Below the pieces are notes generated by a model that searched no databases, was not told the origin of the DNA, and saw only the letters and a list, made by a program, of their open reading frames with translations. From Crocodylus rhombifer (taxonomy: Eukaryota; Chordata; Crocodylia; Crocodylidae): a DNA stretch of 64,000 nt. Shown here piece after piece: positions 10,640 to 21,119 of the stretch. The first letter of the stretch is position 1, and each line of letters begins with the position of its first letter. Location of the stretch: assembly GCA_038503035.1 (NCBI GenBank), contig JAVSML010024627.1, forward strand, positions 124,001-188,000. Reading direction: 5' to 3'. The position numbers were made by a program, and so were the translations under genes.

Positions 10640-13165
10640 CTCCAGAAGTGGTTGCTACTGGTTAGACTGTGTTTAAGGCATCCAGAAATGATCTCATTTA
10701 GTTTTCTATTCAGGCATCACAGCATCTGCTTGCTTCAGATTTAAATTTTGGCCTCATGACTCCAGGTTTCTATACCCTTACTCCTAGAATACAGTCACTG
10801 AACTTTTGTAGCACACTTTGATATTTGCTATTTATTTGGAAAAAGAATTGCACTGATTGCATTGTTCATGCTGTTACATGGGAGGATGGAATTACCTTAA
10901 ATATAGTACCGCGTTGTATGAGTAAGGAATAGTGCATTCCAGAGCTCCCAGGTACACAAACTAAGAACATAGCCCTTCTGCTCTTTTAAGACCATGCAGC
11001 TTGGGCTCCTTTTGCCAGCTGTGCAAGTTTTTGAAGATGAATTTCAAGGCCATGACCCCAATCTTCTCTTCTATTCATGGAGTAACTATCAAAGCCACTT
11101 TCAACTGGATCTTGCAGGTTCTGAACTCAGGAACTGGTTACAACAAAGATAAAGTGAACCAGAAACCCTCCTACACTTTGCACACCATAGAAAGGAAAAC
11201 ATGCAATCTGACCCTTAAAGTGCATTTTTATAGTAATGCATCCTATTCTGTGCTAATCCCAGTCATTTAATAATCTCTTGTTCTGTAGTAGTCCTAGTTC
11301 ATCTGTTGACCAGTGATTTCTAGTCAAGTCCAATGATCAGGTCAATTTAGGTGTATTTTAGCTATTGATAAACAGGATGATGCAGTCAAATAACATCAGA
11401 AAAGAGAAAAAACAAAACAAAACAAGGGGCTCGTAAATCCAAATTCCAAGAATGAGTTATAATTATTTAATATGATTTTCCTCCATCCTACTCTTTCAGA
11501 GTTACTGACGCTACATCCATTTCTACATAAGCATTTGTGGTATACAAAATCCATACATGACAGAATATTTAAATCAATGTCATCTTCATAAATATGGACA
11601 CAAATTACACAAGGGCATGTGTATATCCATACCCTCAGACACATCTGTCTTCTGCATTTATAGCTGTGCACTACAGACATTAGAATATGAATGTATTGTC
11701 TGAGTGTCCAGCCTCATTTTTAATTATGCAAAGTGGCTGCAAACCTAAGTCAGTCAGTAGGAGCTTCCAGCAGTTTACTGAACACCATTATGATGACAGA
11801 GCTCTGAAAGAGTGAGTGGAATTGCAGTGTGAATGCAGTCATTAACTTACAAATATAGAAATCAAAGTTTATAATTCATATAAAGTGTTTTAATATTTAT
11901 AAAAATATTCTCAATCCTCAGCTTCTTCAATTCCTTCCAAAGAGTTTAAAAATATCTTCTCACTAGTTATTGATTATATTCCCTGACATAATATCAACAT
12001 TACTTGTACCTGACTCCATGTATTTGTTTAGCTGTTTACCTCACTGATAGATGATGTCTCACACAGGCCTATCCACAAATCGATGGTAATTTGTGTAATT
12101 TCTTGTGCAGGTATCAGACACAATGCTGTGAAGCTGAAATTTAGGAAAAATATGTCAAGCAAACACAGCAACACATAAGAAAATCTGAAAGATTCCCCTG
12201 CCTATTTCTCAGTATTATAAAGTGTAATGGCTGTAGTGATTGGTATGCCAAAGATGCTAACCCATAAAACAAAAAGTACAGAATGTATTGACCTGAATGT
12301 TAAAATCATACTCTTCAATGTACAGCAACACATTATTTTCCTCAAACAAATAACATTTGACAGCCAAAATACTCATTTTTTATAGTGGTAAGGGAAAAAA
12401 AGTTGATATGCAGCATGGTAAAAAGAACATTATTATTTACTTCTGGAATTTTTTATATGGTTCTTTCATACATAATACACAAAAATGGATGCAATATTTG
12501 GGTTTCTTTTTGGTTTATTAACTTGTTTCTGACAAGGAGTGATATATTTATTCCACAGAACACAATTGCACACAAACAGCTGTACAGATCATTTAATGGC
12601 ATCCTGGATGCCAAAGAAATTACTGTTAATTATTACAATGATTTGCATGGGAATTCAGAGGAAACTCAGTTTTCTTTATCCTTGTTCTTATTTTCTGTGG
12701 TGAGGAAAGTGAGCAACACTGCTGAAATACCAAAGTCCAGATTAGTGAGCCTCTAGAGAGTTTTTCAAGCAGCTTGGTTTGAGTCTGTTGCTGGTAAACA
12801 ATTGAAGCAAGCATGGATCTATAATGTTGTCCATTTAATGCTGACACCGGTCACTGACTGACTGGGTTAAATCCCATTTCTCTTTCCTGCATGACATGGG
12901 AATAGCTATATAACTCAGTTTTTGGAATTTATGTGCAGTTTGAAACTTAGTTTTGTTCTCACTAGCCTACTGTGCGTGTTCGCTAGCACTAAACACTTCT
13001 TGGGTGGCTTCATGGGGAAGTAGGTTACCCAAATATGGTTACAACATTGAACGAGTCCTAACGTGTAATCTGAGGGGGGGGGAAAAAACAAAACAACTTT
13101 TACTAGTTGAGGAGGAGTGGAAGGGGGAGGCTTCCCACCTTTTATCCCAATAGACTACTGGAATG
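10640..13165. other. Intron, nothing recognised
   Basis: AT-rich intronic sequence between the foldback element and the retroelement nest. A short (AACAA)n run lies near 11408-11427. No domain-bearing ORF is present. Confidence 0.6.
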
Positions 13166-13171
13166 ATTCAT

Positions 13172-13650
13172 ATTATCATAGAAAAGTAGGGCTGTTAGGG
13201 AACTCCAGAGGTCATTTAGTCCAGCCATCTGCATAAAGCAGAATAATCTCTATCCAATACATCCTAAACAAATCCACTCGCTAATCTCTTAGCAAAACTA
13301 CACAGTCAATCCTGACAAAACTCAAGATATAAAACCTAAACCTGCTACAGGTAAAGCAAGGGACCACAGTGGCCAATGTACTCCTTCTGTAAAAGTTGTT
13401 AATATATGCCTGAGAGATCTGAGGAAGAGGGCCACATCCTCCACTACAGACCCCCCAATCCATACTAATTTGACCATCAGGCAAAATTCCTTCCTGACTC
13501 CAAAATTAGCAGTTGGTCTGACACTGAGCAGAAGTGCAAGACTCTCTAACCAGTAACGTCTGGGTTTAAGTTCCAGCAGAGACATTTGTACATCCCTGTT
13601 AAAATCCATACCATTGGTTATAGGCAAGACCCAATGCTTCTGCAGAAGCT
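13172..13650 (-). mobile_element. CR1 LINE 3' fragment, antisense
   Basis: The start on the + strand (ATCATAGAAAAGTAGGGCTG then ACTCCAGAGGTCATTTAGTCC) is the reverse complement of a CR1 3' end. Inside, GGACCACAGTGGCCAATG and AAAATTCCTTCCTGACTCC are typical of a CR1 3' untranslated region. A 19-A run (13651-13669) follows on the + strand. No coding part is left. Confidence 0.7.
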
Positions 13651-13754
13651 AAAAAAAAAAAAAAAAAAAGTTACATGTAACAGTACAGCTGCAGGGAGGG
13701 GGGGAAATTTTGTCCCAGCCCCATGCAATGACCCGGAAAGCTTAGAACCATTAG

Positions 13755-14108
13755 AAATACTCATAGTAGCACATAGTCATAGCAGCTTTTAGATCATCCC
13801 AGACCAAGACTAATCCAGCATCTTTAATGCTTCCAGTGGTGGAGCTTCCACAACTTCCATAAGCTGTCTACATCACTTCCTCGCTGTTCTAACAGTGAAG
13901 AAGTTTTTCCTGATATCAAATCTAAATGTACTTAGCTGCAGCTTTAAGCCATTAGTCCACACTCTGCTTTCTGAAGCAAGAGAGAAATGGTGTTTTCCCC
14001 CTTTGTGGCAGCCCTTCATATATTTGAAGACTGCTGTCATGTCTCCTCTTAAGTAGCTTTTCCATAAACTGAACATGTCTAGTTCCTTCAACATCTCCTT
14101 GTATGACT
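13755..14108 (-). mobile_element. CR1 LINE 3' fragment, antisense
   Basis: A minus-strand frame at 13873-14094 reads LKELDMFSLWKSYLRGDM, FKYMKGCHKGG and LSTFRFDIRKNFFTVRTARK, the last part of a CR1 ORF2. The right border touches the next CR1 copy (3' terminus at about 14110), so two copies are stacked in the same orientation. Confidence 0.85.
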
Positions 14109-15103
14109 TAGAATTATGGAAAATTATAGAAAATTAGGGCTGGAAGGGACCTCGGGAGGTCATCCAGTCCAACCCCCTGCTCAAAGCAGGACCATCCTCA
14201 ACTGGATCATCCTGGCCAAGGCTTTGTCTACCAAGGTCTTCAAAACCTCCAAGGATGGAGATTCCAGAACCTCTCTGGCTAATCTGTTCCAGTGCTTTAC
14301 TACCATCCTAGTGAGAAAGTTCTTCCTAATATCTATCCTAAACTTCACTTGCTGCAACTTGAAACTGTTGCTCCTTTGTTCTGTCATCTGCCATCACTGA
14401 GAATAGTCTAGCTTCATTCTTTTTTGAACCATCCTTCAGGTAGTTGAAGGCTGCTATTAAATCCTGTCTTCTCTAGACTAAATAAGCCCAGTTCCCTCAG
14501 CCTCTCCTCAGTCATGTGCCCCAGCACCCCAATCTTTTTCATTGCTTTCCTTTGAGCTCTATCTAGTTTGTCCACATTTTTTCTGTAGTGGGAGGCCCAA
14601 AACTGGGCACAATACTCCAGATGTGGTCTCATCAATGCCGAACAGCTGGAAAGATTCACTTCCCTCAGTCTGCTGGTAATGCTCCTACTTATGCAGCCTA
14701 GTATGCCATTAGCCTTCTTGGCAACAAGGGCACACTGTTGGTGCATATTCAGCTTATTGGCTACTGTAACTCCAAGGACCTTTTCTGCAGAGCTGCTGTT
14801 TAGCCAGTCAGCCCCCAGCCTGTAGCGGTGCATGGGATTGTTCCATCCTAGGTGCAGGACTTGTCCTAATTGAACCTCATGAGATTTCTTTTGGTCCAAT
14901 CCTCCACTTTGTCAAGGTCTTTCTGAATCCTAGCTTTACTCTCCAGTGCATCTACTACTCACCTTTCCTCCCAGCTTGGTGTCATCTGCAAACTTGCAGA
15001 GGGTGCACTCCATGCTATCTTCCAAGTCATTGATGAAGATACTGAGCAAAACCAGCCCCAGGACCAACCCCTGGGGCATTCCACTTGATACCAGCTACGG
15101 TCT
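14109..15103 (-). mobile_element. CR1 LINE, C-terminal ORF2 and 3' end, antisense
   Basis: The 3' terminus is at about 14110 (TTAGGGCTGGAAGGGACCTC on the + strand). The minus-strand frames at 14414-14899 and 14181-14387 encode CR1 ORF2 C-terminal sequence (SSAEKVLGVTVANKLNMHQQ, LNLS/LEYCAQFWASHYRKNVDKL, RFRIDIRKNFL-like). It is broken by frameshifts and is cut at about 15100, where a CR1 piece in the opposite direction begins. Confidence 0.9.
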
Positions 15104-15260
15104 CCCACAACACTCTTGCAAGAAAGCTAAGGAAGTATGGGTTGGATGAATGGACTGTAAGGAGACTGGATTGTTGGGCTGAAATTAATAGCTCTCTGTC
15201 TAGGTGGAAGCTGGTATCAAGTAGAATGCCCCAGGGGTTGGTCCTGGGGCTGGTTTTGTT
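15104..15260 (+). mobile_element. CR1 LINE RT fragment, sense, head-to-head with the previous copy
   Basis: The + frame reads KLRKYGLDEWTVRRLDCW and then [13 protein letters not shown], the CR1 RT segment before the FADD box. Its last ~50 bp (15209-15258) are the inverted copy of 15045-15099, since both hold the same CR1 segment (CCCAGGGGTTGGTCCTGGGG and its complement). This gives a 50-bp inverted repeat with a spacer of about 110 bp. Confidence 0.8.
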
Positions 15261-15663
15261 ATATATATATTGGCAATCCCTCACAGAATGGTTGTCTTGC
15301 ACAATTGCTTTATCTGTGGCTCTGAAGATGGTTGCTGAGGCCATTCCAGGATCAACAGACTCTGTTGCAACTTGGGCAAGTGTTTCTGTGTGTGGTGACT
15401 TGAGGTGTGTCCTGTACATTGTCCATGTCCCAGCTCTATACAGTAAGGTAGGGATTGCAACTGCTTGATAAAACATGAGAATGATTTTGAATCTGATGTT
15501 GGAATCTTCAAATACCTATTTCCTCAGATGTCCAAAGGCTGCACTTGCACATTTGAGGCAATGTTGGATTTCATTGTCAATGTCAGCCTTCTGCTAGAGA
15601 TGGCTTCTAAGGTATGGTAAATACTCAACGTTCTCCAGAGTCTCACCGTAAAACTGAATTACT
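15261..15663 (-). mobile_element. Non-CR1 LINE reverse-transcriptase C-terminal fragment, antisense
   Basis: On the minus strand the sequence encodes LENVEYLPYL-like, ADIDNEIQHCLKCASAAFG, HLRKQVFEDSN and then FYQAVAIPTLLYRAGTWTMY. This is the C-terminal region of a different non-LTR retrotransposon family (the ...IPTLLYGAETWT... type), not CR1. It is frameshifted and short. I could not name the family with confidence. Confidence 0.65.
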
Positions 15664-16740
15664 AAAGATGGGGAATGATCACTGTTTATGGAGGGCCTTA
15701 GTGAACAACAAGGAGGAGCAATTAGTGACAGAGAGGGGGTATGAGGCTGAGCTATTCAATGAGTTTTTTCCTCAGTGTTCCTGAACAGGGCTTAAGATAA
15801 GTCTTCTAATGGGTTCTTAGATGGGCATCAGAGGGACACAAGCCTACCACCTGTTGATGCTGACTTGGTGCAGAGTCACTTGAATGGACTGGATGTTTTC
15901 AAGTCAGGAGGCCCAGATGAGCTGCATCCAAGGGTACTGAAGGAATTGGCCATTGTCATAGCAAAACCACTGGCATGGCTGTTTGAGCACTTGTGGCACT
16001 CAGGTCAGGTCCCAGAGGACTGAAAAAGGGCCTATTTTCAAGAAGGAGAGGAAGGAGGATCTGAGTAATTATAGGCCAGTTAGTCTCACCTCCATCCTTG
16101 GAAAGGTCTTTGCAAAGATTATGAAGGATCATATTTCTGGGACTCCAGTGGGAAAAATAATGCATCAGGGAAACCAGCATGGATTTGTAGCACGTAGATC
16201 ATGCCTGACTAATCTGGTTTTGTTTTATGACAGGAGTACAAAATGCTTAGACACAGGAGTAGAGGCGGATGTTGTTTTCTTGAACTTTAGCAAGGCCTTC
16301 GATATGGTATCTCATCCTATTGTCATAAATAAATTAAGAAGCTGTGACAGATGTTTACATGGTCTGGTGGGTGGCAAGTTGGTTTAGTGTTCACACCCAG
16401 AGAGTGGTAGTAGATGGGTCGGCATTGACCTGGAATGATGTGGATAGTGGGGTCCCACAGGGTTTGGTCCTTGGACCTGTATTCTTCAATATCTTCATTA
16501 GTGACTTGGATGTGGGTGTGAAGTGTACTCAGTCCAATTTGCAGATGATACTAAATTGTGGGATGAAGTGCACACTCTGGAGGGTAGGGAATGATTGCAG
16601 GCAGACCTGGACAGGTTAGAAAAGTTGGCAGTACACAATAGGATGCAGTAAAACAAGGACAAGTGCAGAGTGCTGCACCTGGGGCGCAACCCTTTCCTTG
16701 CATGTCTTCTGCATCCCTTAGGTCTCAAGGGGGTTGGAAC
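15664..16740 (+). mobile_element. CR1 LINE RT fragment, sense, degenerate
   Basis: Broken + frames carry CR1 RT motifs: NYRPVSLTSILGKVFAKIM, QHGFVARRSCLTNLVLFYD, VVFLNFSKAFDMVSHPI (16050-16340), then VDSGVPQGLVLGPVFFNIFI with SDLDVGVK (16436-16530). The domain order is right but the frame changes several times. The catalytic FADD region is disrupted (LQMIL where FADDTKL is expected). The copy ends at about 16740 against another CR1 in the opposite orientation. Confidence 0.9.
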
Positions 16741-16744
16741 CTGA

Positions 16745-18009
16745 GTTCTTGGACCATAGATGGCTTTGGAGGCACTGAAAAAACTGTGCTATAAAAAACT
16801 TGCTATAATCAAGGTATATCATATCCACTGTTCTCCCCACATCCACAGAGCCAGTAATTTCATCGTAGAAGGCAATTGGGTTGGTTAGGCATGACTTGCA
16901 CTTGATTAATCCATGTTGATTGTTCCTAATAACCACCTTCTCCAAGTACTTAGAGATAGATTCCTTGAGGACTTGCTCCAAGATTTTTCAAGCTATTGTC
17001 TTGTAGTTTCCTGGATCTTCCTCCTTCCCTTTCTTAAAGATGGGCACTATATTTGGCCTTTTTCTAGTAATCTGGGACCTTTCCCAATCACCACATGTTT
17101 TCAAAGATAATTCCTAGTGGCTCTGCAATCACATTACCCAACTTCTTCAGCACCTTTGGATGCATTGTGTCCAGCCCCATGTACTTGTACATATCCAACT
17201 TTTCTAAATAGCCCATAACCTGTTTATTTTGCCACTGTCAGCTGCTCACCTTCTGTGCTGTCAGATGCAGTAGTCTGGGAACTGACTTTGCTTGTGAAGA
17301 CAGAGGTAAGAAAGGCATTGAGCACTTCAGCCTTTTCTGCATCTTCTGTCACTAGCTTGCCTCCCCCATTTAGTAGGAGACCCACACTTTCCATGATCTT
17401 CCTCTCATTACTGACGTACTTATGAAAACCCTTCTTGTTACCCTTCATGTTCCTTGCTAGCTGCAACTCCAGTTGCATTTTTGTCTTTTTTGATTCCACC
17501 CTTACATGCCTGATCAATACTTTTATACTCTTTCTTATTCACTTGTCCAAGTTTCCATTTGTTGTAAGCTTCCTATTTGTGTTTTAGCTCACTGAAGAGT
17601 TCCCTGCTAAGCCAAGCTGGTCTTCTGCCATATTTGCTAGTCTTCCGGTGTATCAGGATGTTTCATCCCTGCACCCTCAGTAAAGTTTCTTTAAAGTACA
17701 GCCAGGTCTCCTGGACTCCTTTCCCACTCGGTCTGGTCTCCTGGGGGATTCTGCCTATCTGTTCCCTGAGGGAGTCACAATCTGCTTCTCTGAAATTTAG
17801 GGTCCTTGTTCTGGTGTTCTCATTTCATTCTTCCTTTCCTCAGGATTGTAAATTCAAACATTTCATGGTTGCTGCTGCCCAAGTTGCTATCCACTACTAC
17901 ATTCCCTACCAATTCTTCCCTAAAAAGAACACGGCCCTTAGTTGGCCTTTCCAACATTTGCACCAGGAAGTTGTCCCCAACACTTTCCAAAAACTTCCTA
18001 GATTGCCTG
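16745..18009 (-). mobile_element. CR1 LINE, antisense, 3' half of a copy split by a Penelope element
   Basis: Minus-strand frames encode CR1 ORF2 from the end of the endonuclease (LARQSRKFLESVGDNF, SNHEMFEFTI near 17850-18010) through the linker (AWLSRELFSELKHK, FHKYVSNERKIMESVGLLLN, VTEDAEKAEVLNAFLTSVF) to the RT (MEQVLKESISKYLEKVV, NQHGLIKCKSCLTN, MIYLDYSKFF). The same copy resumes at 18836, so the Penelope insertion at 18010-18827 is younger. Confidence 0.9.
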
Positions 18010-18827
18010 GCCAGGTTTTTTGGGTAGATGTGATATCTTTTATTAGATCAACAGAGTATTTGGAAAAAAGTTTGTTGCAAGCTTTCAGGTGCAATCCCCA
18101 TTCTTTAGGCATAGGAAGTCCCCCTTGTTCTGAGATCTCCAGGGAATGAAAGAAGCTAATATGTGATAGGGATGTCAATGAGAATTTAAATGGGTGGAAA
18201 TTAGGAAAACAAAAGATAGAGAAGGGAAGGGAAAGGGGAAGAATAGAGGTGGGAGGGGGGTGGGCCAAAGGTAGGTAAGGGAGACACTACTGTAGTAGTT
18301 TGCCAAGGTAGAAAAGAGGCTGTCTGTGAAAAAGTAAACAGATGGAAATTTGGAAGACAAAGGATAGAAAAAGCGGGGAGGGGAGGAACGTGTGGAAAAG
18401 AGAAGTATAAAAGGTCAGGTCTGGCAGGTACCTGGTGAATCAGATGTCAGGCAGGTTGTAATGTGTCATAAATCCAGTGTCTATATTGAGTCCATGATTT
18501 TTTATATCCAGTATATTTATGAAGTTAAGATTGTAGGCTCATCTACTAAAGGTGTTTTGTAAGTTACCTTTGGGGATTAGAATTGAGAAACTGGAGAGGG
18601 AATGGATTTCTGACATTTGTTCATTCTAGTGTGCAGTTGTTGTTTGGTTCCTCCTACATATTTTCCATTAGGGCATTTGGTGCACTGGATAAGATATATA
18701 ACATGTCTGGAGGTGCATGTGTAAGATCCAGTAATGGTGATGGCTCTATTTTAAGGTGTGGTTATTGTAGGAGTGGTGGAGATTGTTGGCAGTCTTTGCA
18801 TTTCTTGTCCTGGCATGGTCTAGATCC
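18010..18827 (-). mobile_element. Penelope-like element, 5'-truncated, inserted into a CR1 copy
   Basis: On the minus strand, a CQDKKCKDC zinc-type motif is followed, after a frameshift, by YTCTSRHVIYLIQCTKC and PNGKYVGGTKQQLHTRMN: a GIY-YIG endonuclease core in its Penelope form. Further on, NHGLNIDTGFMTHYNL is the typical C-terminal end of the protein. Stops and frameshifts break the frame. A purine-rich 3' UTR follows (18180-18400), then a 3' end with CTGAAAGCTTGCAAC and CTAATAAAAGATATCACATC at 18020-18130. The flanking CR1 sequence carries a direct repeat, ATTGCCTG at 18002-18009 and 18828-18835, read as the target-site duplication. Confidence 0.85.
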
Positions 18828-18835
18828 ATTGCCTG

Positions 18836-19545
18836 TGCATTTCTGTATTACCATCCTAGCAGATGTCAGAGCGATTGAAGTTCCCCATGAGAACCAGGGC
18901 CTGTCATCAGAAAACTCGTGCTACCTGCTTGAAGAAAGCACCATCAGCCTCATCCCTCTGGTCTGGCAGCCTATAGCAGACACCTGCCACAACTTCACAC
19001 TTGTTTCTCTCCCTTCTGACTACCCAGAGATTTTCAACAAGCTTATCTCCAGTTTCATACTGGAGCTCTGAGCAATCATACAGATCTTTTATATAAAGTA
19101 CAACCCCTCCTCCTCTTCTTCCCTGCCTGCCCTTCTGGAATAGTTTATACCCATGACAATGCTGAAATCATGCAAGCTGTCCCACCAAGTGTCTCTTATC
19201 ACAACATAGTTCCATGACCGTGCAAGGACTTCCAGTTCTTTTTGTTTGTCTCTTGAGCTCCATGCATTCATATACAGGCACCCGAGGTAACTAGCTGATT
19301 GCCCTACTTTCTCAGAAAGAATGAAAAGGCTGCCCCTTTTGCCTCGTCCTGCTTGTGCTTCCTTCAGGTCATCCACTTCCACACTTACTTCAGGGCTTTT
19401 GTCTCCATCCTCCAGTGAACATAGTTTAAAGTCCTCCTCACTAGGTTAGTGAGCCTGTCCACAAAGATGCTCTTTTCTTTCTTACTCAGGTTGATCCCCT
19501 CTCTTCCTAGCCCTTACTTGGAAAGCAAGCTTAGAGCTTAGAGCT
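18836..19545 (-). mobile_element. CR1 LINE, antisense, 5' half of the split copy (endonuclease domain)
   Basis: Minus-strand translation gives the start of CR1 ORF2: GQSASYLGCLYMNAWSSRDK, QKELEVLARSWNYVVIRDTW and WDSLHDFSIVMG, an AP-type endonuclease N-terminus. It goes on to VLMGNFNRSDIC just before the Penelope insertion. The active-site stretch normally reading MGDFN shows MGNFN. The 5' limit lies near the hairpin at 19517-19556, where a different CR1 piece starts. Confidence 0.85.
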
Positions 19546-19556
19546 TGCTTTCCAAG
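19517..19556. repeat. Hairpin with 14-bp perfect arms
   Basis: CTTGGAAAGCAAGC (19517-19530) is exactly reverse-complemented at 19543-19556, with a 12-nt spacer. It lies at or near the junction of two CR1 pieces. Confidence 0.9.
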
Positions 19557-19559
19557 CCC

Positions 19560-20040
19560 TGTATTATTTTTGTCACCTGCAGCTGGACTCATAACTTCCT
19601 TTTTAAAAGGTGGAGCTCAAAACTGCATACACCTTTGCTACTGCTACATCTCACTACAGACTAATTAGGTCTTGGATCTACCGAGACTTCCAGATCCTCC
19701 TGCATAGTGGTTCTATACAGCCAAGGATCACCCATTTTGTATTTTTGGTTATTCTTCTTGAGGTATAGCATCTTGCAGTTGTCAGCATTAAACTTCATCC
19801 TGTTATCTCTAGCCCGGCTTTCCAGTCTGTCAAGATTCTTCTGAATTGTGCTCCTATCCTCCAGCATATTCACAGTTCTTCCCAGTTTCACGTCATTCTG
19901 CACGTTTGCTCAAAAATCTCTCAATTCCAGCATCCAAATCTTTAATAAACAAGTTTTAAACAGCACTGGGCCCAGGACAGACCCCTGTGTGACTCTACTG
20001 AAAACCTCCTCCCATACTGACATGGCTATATTTAAAATTA
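19560..20040 (-). mobile_element. CR1 LINE RT fragment, antisense
   Basis: The minus-strand frame 19661-19903 reads DVKLGRTVNMLEDRSTIQKN, LDRLESRARDNRMKFNADNC and KMLYLKKNNQKYKMGDPWLY, the part of CR1 ORF2 just after the catalytic box. To the right, PVLFKTCLLKI-like sequence precedes it in the reading direction. The fragment is frameshifted and truncated on both sides. Confidence 0.85.
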
Positions 20041-20864
20041 CACTGAGTGGCATGTGAATTTCTGTTAGCTTCCAAATCCCAACTTTCTAGCCCTGTAAGC
20101 TGGTGGTGAGGTTGTTGCCTTGCACTGTTCAAAGGATTTGAGAGCAACAGGAGTGGTGATGTCAGGGTAAATTAAATTGTGCAAATGTTTCGTGTCAAGT
20201 AAATCTGCTCTTTAAATGAAGGAGACAAAACAGAGCCAGCCCATAATTGTAGGTCTCATTCAAGAGTCTTATAGTGCTGTGGCATTTTAGGATCTTTGAT
20301 GTCTTGAACAGTAACCCATGCCTCTGTAGACCATCATAGGTTATGGATACATCTATCAAACTAGGTTCTGTTACAACCCAAGCTCTTTGTTGTAATGACA
20401 AGAACCTGTTTTCAGCATCGTCATTCTGATTTTGAAGATGAGGTGATAGGAGGAGCGATTGGCCAGTAACACTCTCCCAACTAACTTGGTTATCAAAGAG
20501 CTTTCCTTTTTTTTCCATATTTGAGAAGGGTGATGGACAAGTGTTCACCCCAAAGAGACAGAGAATGTTTCCAGTGACTGTGGCTGGATGCAGCATGCTT
20601 GCATTTAATACATAGCATAAACTATCTGTCTCAAGGTTAACATTCAGTTTCAGGAGACTCCTTTTTATAATGTCCTTTATTGAAGTATATGTAGTTGGTA
20701 TTAGTTACAATTCATGTCGTGCATAGCTTTTTTCATAGGGTATTTCAGTTTAGAGTTTAAGTAAGTGCTTAGAATGGTATTAATTAATAAAGTGTATGGA
20801 GTGAATATATTTGGCATTACTTGCAATTCATGATCTATATTGCTTTATAAGATATTTCATTTTA

Positions 20865-21110
20865 GCCATTAATTAAGTGCTTAGAATTCTAATAATATGT
20901 CAATTAATGGCTTCCATGGGCTTAATCCCCTGATGGAGTCCATGGAAGTCATTAATTGATGCATTATTAAGAATTCTAAGAGGCCATTAAGGACTTTGCA
21001 GGCTTGATCAAGCCTATGGAAGCCATTAATGGCCACTTAGCTTGTTTAATAATGCATCAATTAATGGCATCTGTGGGCTTAATTGTTGTATTCAGCTCAC
21101 AGAAGCCATC
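20865..21110. repeat. Cluster of two or three nested palindromes
   Basis: Arms 20900-20920 and 20939-20959 (TCAATTAATGGCTTCCATGG type) are complementary at 19 of 21 positions, and pairing continues outward to AGAATTCT at 20883 and 20970. A second palindrome spans 20982-21034 (GGCCATTAAGG ... CCATTAATGGCC, centred on TTGATCAA). A third, weaker copy of the TTAATGGC module lies at 21058-21107. All share the ATTAATGGCTTCCAT motif. This looks like a palindromic MITE or its tandem derivative; no coding capacity. Confidence 0.8.
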
Positions 21111-21119
21111 TGGCAACCT

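Noticed and set aside
14116..14400. Plus-strand 94-codon ORF
   Set aside because: It is the antisense of a CR1 ORF2 C-terminal fragment.
18583..19071. Plus-strand 162-codon ORF as a gene
   Set aside because: It is the opposite strand of the Penelope endonuclease and CR1 endonuclease sequences.
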